Below, one piece after another: positions 26,855 through 36,512 of a stretch of DNA of 64,000 bases. The position numbers and the translations under genes are program-made. The stretch's first letter is position 1. Every line of letters begins with the position of its first letter. Source of the DNA: an uncultured Bacteroidota bacterium. GTDB lineage: Bacteria; Bacteroidota; Bacteroidia; Flavobacteriales; Flavobacteriaceae. Under the pieces are notes generated by a model. That model searched no databases. It had not been told where the DNA came from and saw nothing but the letters and a program-made list of their open reading frames with translations. The stretch lies in assembly GCA_902598295.1 (NCBI GenBank), contig CACKBA010000001.1:1-64000 (forward strand), in the 5' to 3' direction.

Positions 26855-29269
26855 TTATTTTTTATTCTTAACATATTTATCAAGCCATTGATCTTGTTCC
26901 CATAAGACATGATAAATGCTTTCTTTTGATCTATATCCATGACTTTCTTTTGGCAACATCACCAATCTTACAGTAGCACCCAAACCCTTTAAGGCATTAA
27001 AGTATCTTTCACTTTGCATTGGATAAGTCCCTGAGTTGTTATCATCTTCCCCATGAATTAACAGCAATGGGGTTTTCATTTTATCAGCATGCATAAATGG
27101 TGACATTGTATAGTAAACATTTGGAGCCTCCCAGTAACTTCTCTCTTCACTTTGAAATCCAAAAGGCGTGAGAGTCCTATTATAGGCACCACTTCTAGCT
27201 ATTCCTGCGGCAAAAAGATTACTGTGTGATAATAAATTTGCAACCATAAACGCACCATAGCTATGACCTCCAACAGCCACTCTATTTCTATCAATGTAAC
27301 CCATTTTATCAACAGCATCAATCGCAGCTTCTGCATTTGCTACCAATTGATTTCTAAAATTATCATTTGGTTCATTTTCATCCTCACCTATAATTGGGAA
27401 GGATGCATCATCCAAAACTACATATCCCTTAGTTACCCAATAAACCATTGAACCATAATAAGGGTATGTAAATTCGTTTGAATTTTTAGTATTCTGTGAT
27501 GCGCTTTGCCTGTCTTTAAATTCTCTTGGGTAAGCCCAAAGAATCATAGGCATTTTTTCTTTCTTTTCTTTATCATAATTAAGAGGTAGATATAATATTC
27601 CAGAAAGCTCAACTCCATCGTTTCTCAGATATGTTATTTTCTCTTTTTTAACGTTTTGTAATTCTAAAAAAGGGTTTTTTAGATTGGTTAATTTTTCAAG
27701 TTTTCCTGACTTTACTTTTTTTGTATAATAGTTGGGGTACTCACTTGGTGATTCAATACTTACGGTAAGCTGATTTTTTTTTGGATCATAGTCAATAATA
27801 CTTTCAATTTTATCAGTGTAGCTAGATTGATAAACCCTAGTTTTTTCAAAAGTCTTGGTATTAACCTTATCTATAAAAGGAAATTGACCATTTGGTGAAA
27901 AACCTTGTCCTCTTAGAAAAATATTTCCATAATGCATTTTTAGCACCGACCTGTTAAACTCGTTTCTAGATCTAAGAAAATTTCCTGGATCGCTGTATAT
28001 GTCCTGATAGTTTCTATCAGAGATTATTTTCGGTTTAATATTTGGGTTTGATGGGTTAAAAACATAAGATTTTCTATTTCTTGTATTCCACCAAGTATCA
28101 TAAGCGATTGCCATATCTTTAGTTCCCCAATCAATGCCAGAAAAACGATTTATTGTTTTGAGTATCAATTTACCTTTGCCCGAGAAAGGATAATTTAATT
28201 CATAAACCTCATCCCTAAAATCAACTTTTTTTGAGGGATCTCCGGAATCTAATGCTGTAACATAAGTTAGAGATGCTCCTTTATCAGGTCTCCAGCTAAA
28301 ACTTCTTTTACCTGTTCTAACCGACATAAAGCCTTTTGGCAGTTCTTCAATCAATGGAACTTTTTGAAGGTTTGAAACAAAATCTCCGTCTTTATTGTAA
28401 ATATTTGTTTCTGTTGGAAATCTGCTATATGTAACTAAATAGGAAAATGGTTTATTGATTTGAGAAATCATGACATATTCACCATTTGGTGAAAAAGATA
28501 TTGTTCTATACATTCCATCATCCATCCATTTTTTAACGGATCCATCAATAGAGACTTTATATATCGTTGATGTTGAGAGTTGTTCAAAATTGTGCTCATC
28601 AAACTTATTTTTTAGCAAGTCTTGATATGTTCTATTTTGTGCTTTTTCACCAAAATTTGTAGATATTGTTGGCCCGTCAGGGACAATTTTATTTGTATCG
28701 ATTAATGGTCTTCTGTTGTTTGATATCATTTTAACTAGCATGTTTTCACTGTCAGAAAACCAATTAATTACACTTCCAATATTTGAATTTAAATTTGGCT
28801 CTGTAAGTTTCGTGACCGACCCATTTTCCAATTCTAGAACCCAAAGTTCAACACCAGTTTCAGTTGTATTTGTTAGAGCAATTCTTTTTTGATCGGGAGA
28901 CCAAGATATATTACTCAATTTAGGATTTTTAGGCAGGCCTTTTACTTGAGTTATCTCAAGTTTTTGATTTTTAAGATTTCGAATTTTGACATTGTTGTAA
29001 TAAGTTACCCTACTTCCAATATTAGTTTTTGGATCAATTCTTAAACCACCAAGTCGTAATTCCTTTGCTGAAAGTTCAGCAATTGATTTGTAATTATCTC
29101 TAAATAAAAAAAGCATAAAATTCTTGTTTTCGTCATATAATATTGACGGGGGTCTTTCAAATTCAACAAGATCTAATATCTCTTTGGATGGTTTTTGATA
29201 CTTAATATTCTCTTGTGAACTAATTGATATGAAGAATAGAGAAAAGAAAAAAATTGATAGCTTTTTCAT
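26855..29269 (-). CDS. S9 family (prolyl oligopeptidase-type) serine peptidase
   Basis: VAVGGHSYGAFMVANLL, HGEDDNNSGTYPMQSERYFNALKGLG, SHGY. Confidence 0.9.
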   Translation of the reverse strand: MKKLSIFFFSLFFISISSQENIKYQKPSKEILDLVEFERPPSILYDENKNFMLFLFRDNYKSIAELSAKELRLGGLRIDPKTNIGSRVTYYNNVKIRNLKNQKLEITQVKGLPKNPKLSNISWSPDQKRIALTNTTETGVELWVLELENGSVTKLTEPNLNSNIGSVINWFSDSENMLVKMISNNRRPLIDTNKIVPDGPTISTNFGEKAQNRTYQDLLKNKFDEHNFEQLSTSTIYKVSIDGSVKKWMDDGMYRTISFSPNGEYVMISQINKPFSYLVTYSRFPTETNIYNKDGDFVSNLQKVPLIEELPKGFMSVRTGKRSFSWRPDKGASLTYVTALDSGDPSKKVDFRDEVYELNYPFSGKGKLILKTINRFSGIDWGTKDMAIAYDTWWNTRNRKSYVFNPSNPNIKPKIISDRNYQDIYSDPGNFLRSRNEFNRSVLKMHYGNIFLRGQGFSPNGQFPFIDKVNTKTFEKTRVYQSSYTDKIESIIDYDPKKNQLTVSIESPSEYPNYYTKKVKSGKLEKLTNLKNPFLELQNVKKEKITYLRNDGVELSGILYLPLNYDKEKKEKMPMILWAYPREFKDRQSASQNTKNSNEFTYPYYGSMVYWVTKGYVVLDDASFPIIGEDENEPNDNFRNQLVANAEAAIDAVDKMGYIDRNRVAVGGHSYGAFMVANLLSHSNLFAAGIARSGAYNRTLTPFGFQSEERSYWEAPNVYYTMSPFMHADKMKTPLLLIHGEDDNNSGTYPMQSERYFNALKGLGATVRLVMLPKESHGYRSKESIYHVLWEQDQWLDKYVKNKK

Positions 29270-29361
29270 ATTTTATTTTGATTAAATTTTAACACATAAA
29301 TCTAATCAATCTTTATTAAATTTATCTTAAATAAAACCCTAAAATCAAATAACAAAATAAA

Positions 29362-29781
29362 ATGAAAGAAGAGATTGAAAAATATTTAGCCTTTCATAAA
29401 AATAAGGGTGGATCAGGAAAAATTTTCAACTTTAAATTTATAGAATATCGTGAAGGGTTTTTAAAATTAAAAGGTTCTTTCCCTGCCAATACTTTAAACC
29501 CTGCAGGAACTGTTCAAGGTGGACAAATGAATTCCATGTTAGATGATGTAACAAGCCTTCTTTTAATTTATGAAGCTGACGGCACCATATATCCCAACTC
29601 AACGAATTTACACAGTATTCATCACAGACCTCTCTTTGAAGGAGATGCGATAGCAACTGCCGAAATAATTAAAAAGGGTAAAAACATTGTAACTATGAGA
29701 GGCGAACTTTACAATCTGGATGGAAAATTAGTTGCAACCCTGATTCACACAGCTTTGATCATGGAGTTTAAAACTGACTGA
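29362..29781 (+). CDS. PaaI-like hotdog thioesterase
   Basis: NPAGTVQGGQMNSMLDDVTSLL, hotdog fold pattern. Confidence 0.8.
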   Translation: MKEEIEKYLAFHKNKGGSGKIFNFKFIEYREGFLKLKGSFPANTLNPAGTVQGGQMNSMLDDVTSLLLIYEADGTIYPNSTNLHSIHHRPLFEGDAIATAEIIKKGKNIVTMRGELYNLDGKLVATLIHTALIMEFKTD

Positions 29782-29859
29782 TTGATAGTTTCACCCATTT
29801 AAAATAAAATATACAACTTGGTTTCTGCAATTTCCCTCAAATAAATTTTATATTTAGCC

Positions 29860-30900
29860 ATGGGATTATTTGATTTTTTTAAGAAAAAGGAAACACCTCC
29901 TCCGCTCTCCAAAGGGGCTATGCTTAGAACTAATGGACCATCGAAAGCAGTCAAGTGGTTTAAGCCAGATGAGGTTGGGATTATAGCAAAACCTAAAATT
30001 CATAAAACTGGATATATCATGAACTCTTGGTATGATTTAAAGGGTAATAGAGTATCTCCAACAGCAGCAAAAAAGAGAACTGCTGAATATTATACTGGAG
30101 CATACCTTGGACTAAAGCAGTATAAAAATTCACAAAGATGGGAGTTAATAAAACCTGAAGATGTTGACCCTTACCTGAACGATGCAATTTTTTTGAACAA
30201 GCACGCTTTAAAAAGCAAAAAAGATATTGCTAATGAATTGAAATCAAAGAAAAAAGAAATAAAAAAAATCTTTGATAAAGACAATAATGGTGTGCCAGAT
30301 GTTGCGGAGGGGGATGTGTTTTCTAAAATCTTAAGGAAAAATCAAAAAGTAATCATTGAAATTGATAAATCTCACATAAAGGAATTTGTTAAACTTGGAA
30401 ACTTCCTTAAGAAAGAAAGAATAAAAATAAATGAGTTATTTAAGAAAATTTCTGTAAGTAAATCGATTGATGAGGTTGAAAATTTAAAAACTGTCATTGA
30501 GTTAAATATTAATTTTTTTCAAGTTTGTTTAGTACATTCTCTAAATATGGTGGCAAGTCTAACCGAGGAAGATTTAATTACATATCACCAGATATATGAA
30601 ACTTTTGATAAAATGAAAGTCTTTAATTCAAATTGGCAAAATGATTTTCTTGATGGTATTTCTGAGCTAGGTCTTGGAATATCAATGCTTAGAAGAGATA
30701 TGAACATGATGAATCAAGCAATTCTTGATGAAATAAATTATATTGGAAGTGAGATTCAATCACTTTCTTACAATATTGACTCGTTCAGCAATACAGTTTC
30801 ATCACAATTAGAATCAATTGACTCTGGAGTTCAGTTTAATAATCTACTCGGTATTGTTAATACGCTTCAATTTAGAAAAATGAATAAAAGATTACAATAA
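29860..30900 (+). CDS. hypothetical protein with EF-hand-like loop and helical C-terminal half
   Basis: FDKDNNGVPDVAEGDVF loop; C-terminal long helices. Confidence 0.6.
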   Translation: MGLFDFFKKKETPPPLSKGAMLRTNGPSKAVKWFKPDEVGIIAKPKIHKTGYIMNSWYDLKGNRVSPTAAKKRTAEYYTGAYLGLKQYKNSQRWELIKPEDVDPYLNDAIFLNKHALKSKKDIANELKSKKKEIKKIFDKDNNGVPDVAEGDVFSKILRKNQKVIIEIDKSHIKEFVKLGNFLKKERIKINELFKKISVSKSIDEVENLKTVIELNINFFQVCLVHSLNMVASLTEEDLITYHQIYETFDKMKVFNSNWQNDFLDGISELGLGISMLRRDMNMMNQAILDEINYIGSEIQSLSYNIDSFSNTVSSQLESIDSGVQFNNLLGIVNTLQFRKMNKRLQ

Positions 30901-30909
30901 GTTTTAAAA

Positions 30910-30972
30910 ATGAATAAACTACTTGTACATATCCTTCTTTAGTTTATTTCATTTGGATGTAAAAATGACTAA
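30910..30972 (+). pseudogene. relic lipoprotein signal peptide interrupted by in-frame TAG
   Basis: ATG frame reads MNKLLVHILL*FISFGCKND*. Confidence 0.4.
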
Positions 30973-31403
30973 TCTATAGTTTCTATTTTCCCCGTAAGTA
31001 AAAAATATGCAGGAAAGATTGGAAGCATACCTAAAATCACATGCCCATAAACTGCAGCTGATGGAATGTAATCTACCTGAGATGCATAAAAGGCCCAAAA
31101 AAAATTAATTATCGAAAGGCTTATCATTATTTTAGGAACGGCTGATTTTGCAACTACGCTTCCATCTTTTGTTAATGGTGGTAATCTATTTGGGATAACT
31201 AAAATTACTTGAATCGACCATAAACAAGCTAGTGCTAAATTTAGTGAATCTAAATTTTCAATATAAATACTTATTTGATCGATAATTATTAATAATCCTA
31301 TTATTAAATAACCATAATTGAAATAAATACGATTTTTTTTGGTTATTGAGTAGAACACCAGTAGAATACATAAAACAAATATTATAGTTTTTATTGTCTC
31401 CAT
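30969..31403 (-). CDS. hypothetical membrane protein
   Basis: 144-aa ORF, four to five TM segments. Confidence 0.6.
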   Translation of the reverse strand: METIKTIIFVLCILLVFYSITKKNRIYFNYGYLIIGLLIIIDQISIYIENLDSLNLALACLWSIQVILVIPNRLPPLTKDGSVVAKSAVPKIMISLSIINFFWAFYASQVDYIPSAAVYGHVILGMLPIFPAYFLLTGKIETID

Positions 31404-31445
31404 TAGTTAATGTTTTTACCTTCAAACAAAGCCCCAATAGATTAT

Positions 31446-31955
31446 CTATTCATCTATTACAGACTGATTAAATTGATTAACCCAGACTATTTTTCCATCA
31501 ACAATATAAAACCTCAATATTGAATTAAAACTGCTTTTATTTTCACCATCATCATATGTGACAACATAGTCAGCGCTTACGTGCTCACCACCTCGAGTTG
31601 GATCTAAATCTACAGAGAATGCATTAACTAAATTCCATTTATAATCAGCATTATTAGCCTCATATAATGAATCCCTCCTTTCTGTCATAGTTAGCATTTC
31701 AAGAGGGGTGACCTTTCTGCCACTGTAGTATGTTACGCTAGCAGTATCATTAAAAATCTGAAGCGCCTCATCATACATCTTGTTACTTATCAATTCATGA
31801 TAATTTAATACAACATCAACAGCCTCCTGTGTTCCTAGGAAAAATTTGTATTCTTTTCCATCATCGGACCATGTTGTCATGCCAATTGATTTCTGCTCGT
31901 TTGTACAAGAATAAAATAACCCTGCTACAATAAGAGTAAGTAAATATTTCTTCAT
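31446..31955 (-). CDS. NTF2-like lipoprotein
   Basis: Lipobox GLFYSC; NTF2/SnoaL-like fold pattern. Confidence 0.65.
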   Translation of the reverse strand: MKKYLLTLIVAGLFYSCTNEQKSIGMTTWSDDGKEYKFFLGTQEAVDVVLNYHELISNKMYDEALQIFNDTASVTYYSGRKVTPLEMLTMTERRDSLYEANNADYKWNLVNAFSVDLDPTRGGEHVSADYVVTYDDGENKSSFNSILRFYIVDGKIVWVNQFNQSVIDE

Positions 31956-31988
31956 ATAACTTTTTTTTTATTAAGTTAGTTATTCTGT

Positions 31989-32909
31989 ATGATAAAAAGA
32001 CTGAAATTAATTGTTTTTTGTTTGATTGTTTTTGGGTGTTCGGATGGTGGAGATTCCACTTCAAATCATGATAATGATTCATCCAATAATTCCAATAGTC
32101 CGGACTCTCCCCATGTTCCTCCAGGTTTTGAATTGGTTGTCATTGATGACTTTAATTCTTTTGATAGAAAAAATTGGTCAAAGGGTTTAACACACGATAC
32201 CAATCCAGATATTAAAATGATTTGGAATAAACAGACTGGTGGAGAGAACCTTTTAAATGATAATTATGCAGGATACTTAAAGGACTCTAATGTTTATGCT
32301 AGTAACGGTTTACTTTATTTATCCAATAAAAAAGAATCAATTACCGGAACGGATCCTGCCCGCGATTTTGATTATTCAACAGGATGGATTAATTCACTCC
32401 AAAAAATAAACTTCAATGGAACGAGTAAAGATGTTTATATAGAAGTTCGAGCCAAATTTCCAAAGGGAGATAAAGTATGGCCGGCAATTTGGATTATTGA
32501 CGATTCAGAAAATAGACGTTGGCCACCGGAAATTGATGTCTGGGAATATTTTGGAAAATTTTTTAGGACCAATAGAAAAGATGAAATGTATTTTAGGTAT
32601 ATATATGGTGTATGGAATGATAAAAAAGATGATAGTTATGTCTTGCCCAACTTCCAAGCTACATACAATTCCTCGGCACAGCATCGCATATATGGATTCA
32701 AATGGACAAAAGATGATATGAAATGGTATATAGATGGAGTGCTGGTACACACTAAAACTAAGGGAGTAGAGGTCCCCGAAACAGACTGGCCCGATCAACC
32801 AATGTGTATGGTAATTAATAATGGGCTTATGAGGGTTGTAGAAGAAGGAAATACTGCGTTTCCAAACTATTTAATTCTTGACTATTTCAAAGTTTACGAA
32901 AAAAACTAA
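31989..32909 (+). CDS. glycoside hydrolase family 16 lipoprotein
   Basis: Lipobox IVFGC; WPAIWIIDDSENRRWPPEIDVWEYFG (ExDxxE catalytic motif); YGFKWTKDDMKWYIDG. Confidence 0.88.
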   Translation: MIKRLKLIVFCLIVFGCSDGGDSTSNHDNDSSNNSNSPDSPHVPPGFELVVIDDFNSFDRKNWSKGLTHDTNPDIKMIWNKQTGGENLLNDNYAGYLKDSNVYASNGLLYLSNKKESITGTDPARDFDYSTGWINSLQKINFNGTSKDVYIEVRAKFPKGDKVWPAIWIIDDSENRRWPPEIDVWEYFGKFFRTNRKDEMYFRYIYGVWNDKKDDSYVLPNFQATYNSSAQHRIYGFKWTKDDMKWYIDGVLVHTKTKGVEVPETDWPDQPMCMVINNGLMRVVEEGNTAFPNYLILDYFKVYEKN

Positions 32910-33556
32910 CTATAAATTTCTTGTTTATTTAGTGGATTGATTGTTGTTATTAGCATCGTAAATGCAAATAAACATTCCCATATTTCAGAAATCCTGTCAT
33001 GGTCAAAAATGTAAATAATAATTGTTGAACAAATAAAAATTATAGACTGACTATATTTTGGAATCACAATGGAAAATCTATTTATTATGGATTTTACATT
33101 GTTGAATTTGGCATATAAATATGGTAGTGCCAAAAAATAAAATAAGAAAATAAAAAACAAACCGTTGGTGAAAATCAGTTTATTCAATTTAACCCCACCA
33201 ATCATTAGGTTATGAATATTCGTCTCCGATTGTAGGTTATTTTCACTAAAAAAAGGAGGAGATTCAATGCTAAAAATTCTTTGTCCCCAAGAAATTTCCT
33301 CCCCAAATCCAAAAAAGAATATAATTGAGAACATTATAATTCCAATATTTTTTAATGAAATTTTTTCTATACTTTTTATAAGTTTACTCATCATATATAT
33401 TGAAACAGACAATAAAAAAATTGCTGTTAAGTACTCAATAATTCCATCCTCCATTACCAAATAATTATATACAGATTCTGAATAGTAAAACAGAAAAATT
33501 GTTGATACTATCAGTAGTGAAAAAATAGAGTGTAAAAAATTTATTTTACCATTCAA
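32906..33556 (-). CDS. hypothetical multi-pass membrane protein
   Basis: 216-aa ORF, hydrophobic; FFGFGEEISWGQRIF motif. Confidence 0.6.
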   Translation of the reverse strand: MNGKINFLHSIFSLLIVSTIFLFYYSESVYNYLVMEDGIIEYLTAIFLLSVSIYMMSKLIKSIEKISLKNIGIIMFSIIFFFGFGEEISWGQRIFSIESPPFFSENNLQSETNIHNLMIGGVKLNKLIFTNGLFFIFLFYFLALPYLYAKFNNVKSIINRFSIVIPKYSQSIIFICSTIIIYIFDHDRISEIWECLFAFTMLITTINPLNKQEIYS

Positions 33557-33569
33557 AATTGTTTCAATT

Positions 33570-33824
33570 TTAATTGTAAAAATAGTAAACTATGAATATC
33601 AATAAATAAATGAGTAAGTAAACCCTGTAAGTGTTGCGTGTTTTTAGATAATTCTTATTTTCAGGGTAAAGATTAAACAAAAGACCCTTTATTTCTTTAA
33701 TAAATATGGGTTTAATATTTATTTTCCAGTCATCTGTTTGATAAACAATCTTTCTAAACTTACTTCTTAAAAATGTGCTTGGTAAGCCCCATAAAATTAA
33801 AAGTATGAAAAGTACTGTTTTCAA
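33570..33824 (-). CDS. hypothetical small membrane protein
   Basis: 84-aa ORF with N- and C-terminal hydrophobic segments. Confidence 0.45.
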   Translation of the reverse strand: MKTVLFILLILWGLPSTFLRSKFRKIVYQTDDWKINIKPIFIKEIKGLLFNLYPENKNYLKTRNTYRVYLLIYLLIFIVYYFYN

Positions 33825-33979
33825 GTTTTAAATTTACTAAATATCAATTTTAATTATATTATCTTAAATAAAAATTACTTCAATGAAAGAGAAAATAATG
33901 AAATCCCTTGTAGTTGCTTTGTTGTTTCTATTTACTGTCCTACTTGTACAATACATAAAATAAGTTTTGTTGAAATTTT

Positions 33980-34240
33980 TTATATGGTTAGTTCTGAATT
34001 GAACCCTCCAAGATTTGTATGTATGACAATTAAGTATATAAGGTAGGTAACGATTACAATTGAAATTGAAAACAATAAACTTTTTAAAACAAAATTTAAA
34101 TTTTTATTAGAAATCAATAAGACAGAATTAAAGTATAATATGACACTTAGAATTATAATGTTATTAGAGATTCCAAATAAAAATAGACTTAGAAAAGCAA
34201 CAATTGAAAAAAAGAAAAATGAATAGTTTATGTATTTCAA
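33980..34240 (-). CDS. hypothetical small membrane protein
   Basis: 86-aa ORF, three hydrophobic segments. Confidence 0.45.
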   Translation of the reverse strand: MKYINYSFFFFSIVAFLSLFLFGISNNIIILSVILYFNSVLLISNKNLNFVLKSLLFSISIVIVTYLIYLIVIHTNLGGFNSELTI

Positions 34241-34274
34241 TTTTTAAATATTAGTTAATACTAATTTAGATAAT

Positions 34275-34604
34275 CTATATTGAATGATTTAATATTAACG
34301 CACTCAACATTAGGTAAGTAATAGCTGGTAATATTGTCGCTACATTATCCTTTATTCTGACTCTCACAATTATTGCAAAAAACATCATTATTGATAAACA
34401 TAAGGAAGATGCGATCAGAATAATATTGATTTGTAAACCTATTACTAAGCCCAATCCTCCCAAAATTTGTAGCGATGATATTGTCTTTCTATGTTTTTTA
34501 TATCCCCATCTTTTAAACTCACTAATCATTCTTTTTGAATAGAAGGAATTAATCCCATAAATTATAAATGAAATTCCTGTGAATAGAATTATAGCTGTTT
34601 CCAT
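34275..34604 (-). CDS. DoxX-like membrane protein (copy 2 of tandem pair)
   Basis: SEFKRWGYKKHRKTISSLQILGGLGLVIG...; aligns with 34608-34952. Confidence 0.65.
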   Translation of the reverse strand: METAIILFTGISFIIYGINSFYSKRMISEFKRWGYKKHRKTISSLQILGGLGLVIGLQINIILIASSLCLSIMMFFAIIVRVRIKDNVATILPAITYLMLSALILNHSI

Positions 34605-34607
34605 TAA

Positions 34608-34952
34608 TTACAACAAACCATAATTAAAAGCAGCCACAAATAAAGACATTAGAAGAAAAACAAAAGATGGAATAAATTTTACAATTGGGTTTTTAACTTT
34701 TAAATGAGAAACTTGTGCGCACAACATGAAAAAAGCCATTGATAATGATGCACAAACAAGAACTTCATTATACCAAATACCCATTAACATAATAGCAGAA
34801 ATCGAAATTTTCGAAGCTCCTACAAAATTCCTTAAAAGATTTGAGTAACCATAATGTTTGAACTCAACAACAATGTTGTCATATCTAAAAACCCATATAT
34901 ATAAAACTGAGACCGCTACTATGATTTGAGATGCAAAAGATAAATTTTCCAT
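34608..34952 (-). CDS. DoxX-like membrane protein (copy 1 of tandem pair)
   Basis: VEFKHYGYSNLLRNFVGASKISISAIMLMG... Confidence 0.65.
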   Translation of the reverse strand: MENLSFASQIIVAVSVLYIWVFRYDNIVVEFKHYGYSNLLRNFVGASKISISAIMLMGIWYNEVLVCASLSMAFFMLCAQVSHLKVKNPIVKFIPSFVFLLMSLFVAAFNYGLL

Positions 34953-35034
34953 GACTTTAATTTACATAATTTATTTTGTTTTGGAGATTTACCCTGTAGA
35001 GTAATGGTCTGAATAGTCAACCAAATTTTAGTTA

Positions 35035-35376
35035 TTATTTTCCAGCTGGACCTATGTATTTAGATGAGCCTAGTCCTAGAATAGGCAGGAAAATACCTGG
35101 TAAGAGTATTAAACCAATTGTGAATCCAACACCTTTACCAAAACTTTTAGATGTTAAATTAAGTGCCCATATTAAAAAGATTATATTAACATATGGAATT
35201 AGGAATAGCAACAACCAATACCAAGGTTTACCAATAACTTCAAGCCACACTATTGTAGCATAAATTGGTATAATTGCTGCCCAACCTGGTTTACCTGCTT
35301 TTTGATATAAGAACCAATTTCCAACTATTGGTAAAATTAAAATTAGTAAAAGAAGAATTATTTGGAATGGTCCCAT
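35035..35376 (-). CDS. DUF5684-like membrane protein
   Basis: GNWFLYQKAGKPGWAAIIPIYATIVWLEVIGKPWYWLLLFLIPYVNIIF. Confidence 0.75.
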   Translation of the reverse strand: MGPFQIILLLLILILPIVGNWFLYQKAGKPGWAAIIPIYATIVWLEVIGKPWYWLLLFLIPYVNIIFLIWALNLTSKSFGKGVGFTIGLILLPGIFLPILGLGSSKYIGPAGK

Positions 35377-35461
35377 ATTTAAAGTTTTGTTGTAAACCTA
35401 AATTATGGAATATTTATTATAATTCGACTGTTATTAAAAACATTTTTTATTGCTAATCCTG

Positions 35462-36163
35462 TTACTGATGAACCAGTTGTTTAGTTGCTACATAAATTGT
35501 TGAGGCTCCAAATAGTTTTATGTCCTGCGATATGTTTGTAAATTTTGAGTTTTTTAAAATATTTATAAAATCCTGACCATGAGGAAAATTTGATGCAGAT
35601 TTCTGCAAATAAGAATAAGCATTGAAGTCTTTGGAAAAAAGGAATCCAATTAATTTTACATAGAATTTTGTAAAAAAATTATAAAATAATTTAATAGCCC
35701 TGTTTTTTGGTACTGAAGTTTCTAAAATTATCAATGTCCCATTTTTCTTTAAAACTCTATAGATTTCATCCAAAGATTTTTTTAGGTTTTCAAAATTTCG
35801 AACACCATAACCTACTGTTACAACATCGAAATAATTATCATTATACTCTAAATTTTCAACATCTCCTAACTCGAGTTTAACATTTTTGTAAAGATGTAAT
35901 TCCTTGATTTTTTTTTTACCAATCTCTAACATATTAGATGATAAATCCATCCCAATAATTTCACAATTTTTGATTTTAGTCAGTGCTATAGCAATATCAG
36001 CAGTCCCGGTTGCTACATCTAATATTCTTTTTGGATTTAAAGATTTAGAAATATCTACAATTTGTTTTTTCCAATTTTTGTGTAGACCAAAAGTGATGAG
36101 GTTATTTATGAGATCATACTCTTCATAAATAGAGTTAAACATTATTCTTATTTGATTTTTCAT
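35462..36163 (-). CDS. ubiE: demethylmenaquinone/ubiquinone methyltransferase
   Basis: MFNSIYEEYDLINNLITFGLHKNWKKQ, RILDVATGTADIAI, VTVGYGVRNFENL; start set to ATG 36163. Confidence 0.92.
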   Translation of the reverse strand: MKNQIRIMFNSIYEEYDLINNLITFGLHKNWKKQIVDISKSLNPKRILDVATGTADIAIALTKIKNCEIIGMDLSSNMLEIGKKKIKELHLYKNVKLELGDVENLEYNDNYFDVVTVGYGVRNFENLKKSLDEIYRVLKKNGTLIILETSVPKNRAIKLFYNFFTKFYVKLIGFLFSKDFNAYSYLQKSASNFPHGQDFINILKNSKFTNISQDIKLFGASTIYVATKQLVHQ

Positions 36164-36164
36164 C

Positions 36165-36425
36165 CTAAAAATCAGGATTATAATGAAACCTGTTCCCTTT
36201 AACAATTTTTAAATTGACCATAATGCCATCGCAAGCTGAGAAAATGTTATTAATTTTCTCGGTGAGCATTAGCATAGTGGGTTCAAATTCACCAAATATT
36301 TGAGTACTCAATGGATTTTCAAGGATTTGAAAATTACTTTCTCGCAAAGAAATTATAAATTTTTTAATGATTGATTTGTAATCATCATTTAGTGGCATAA
36401 GGGTTATTTCAATCGAAGTTTTCAT
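36165..36425 (-). CDS. YkoF/thiamine-binding-like protein
   Basis: IEITLMPLNDDYKSIIKKFIISLRESNFQILENPLSTQIFGEF. Confidence 0.6.
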   Translation of the reverse strand: MKTSIEITLMPLNDDYKSIIKKFIISLRESNFQILENPLSTQIFGEFEPTMLMLTEKINNIFSACDGIMVNLKIVKGNRFHYNPDF

Positions 36426-36512
36426 GCGGATAAATTTATAAAGAATAAAATACAGAATATAATTCTATTGTATTTTAGTTTAAATACACTGTATTTAATG
36501 TTAAATTAATTA

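Noticed and set aside
33883-33963. 26-aa ORF MKEKIMKSLVVALLFLFTVLLVQYIK*
   Set aside because: Plausible TM mini-ORF, but no coupling, motif or paralogue to support it
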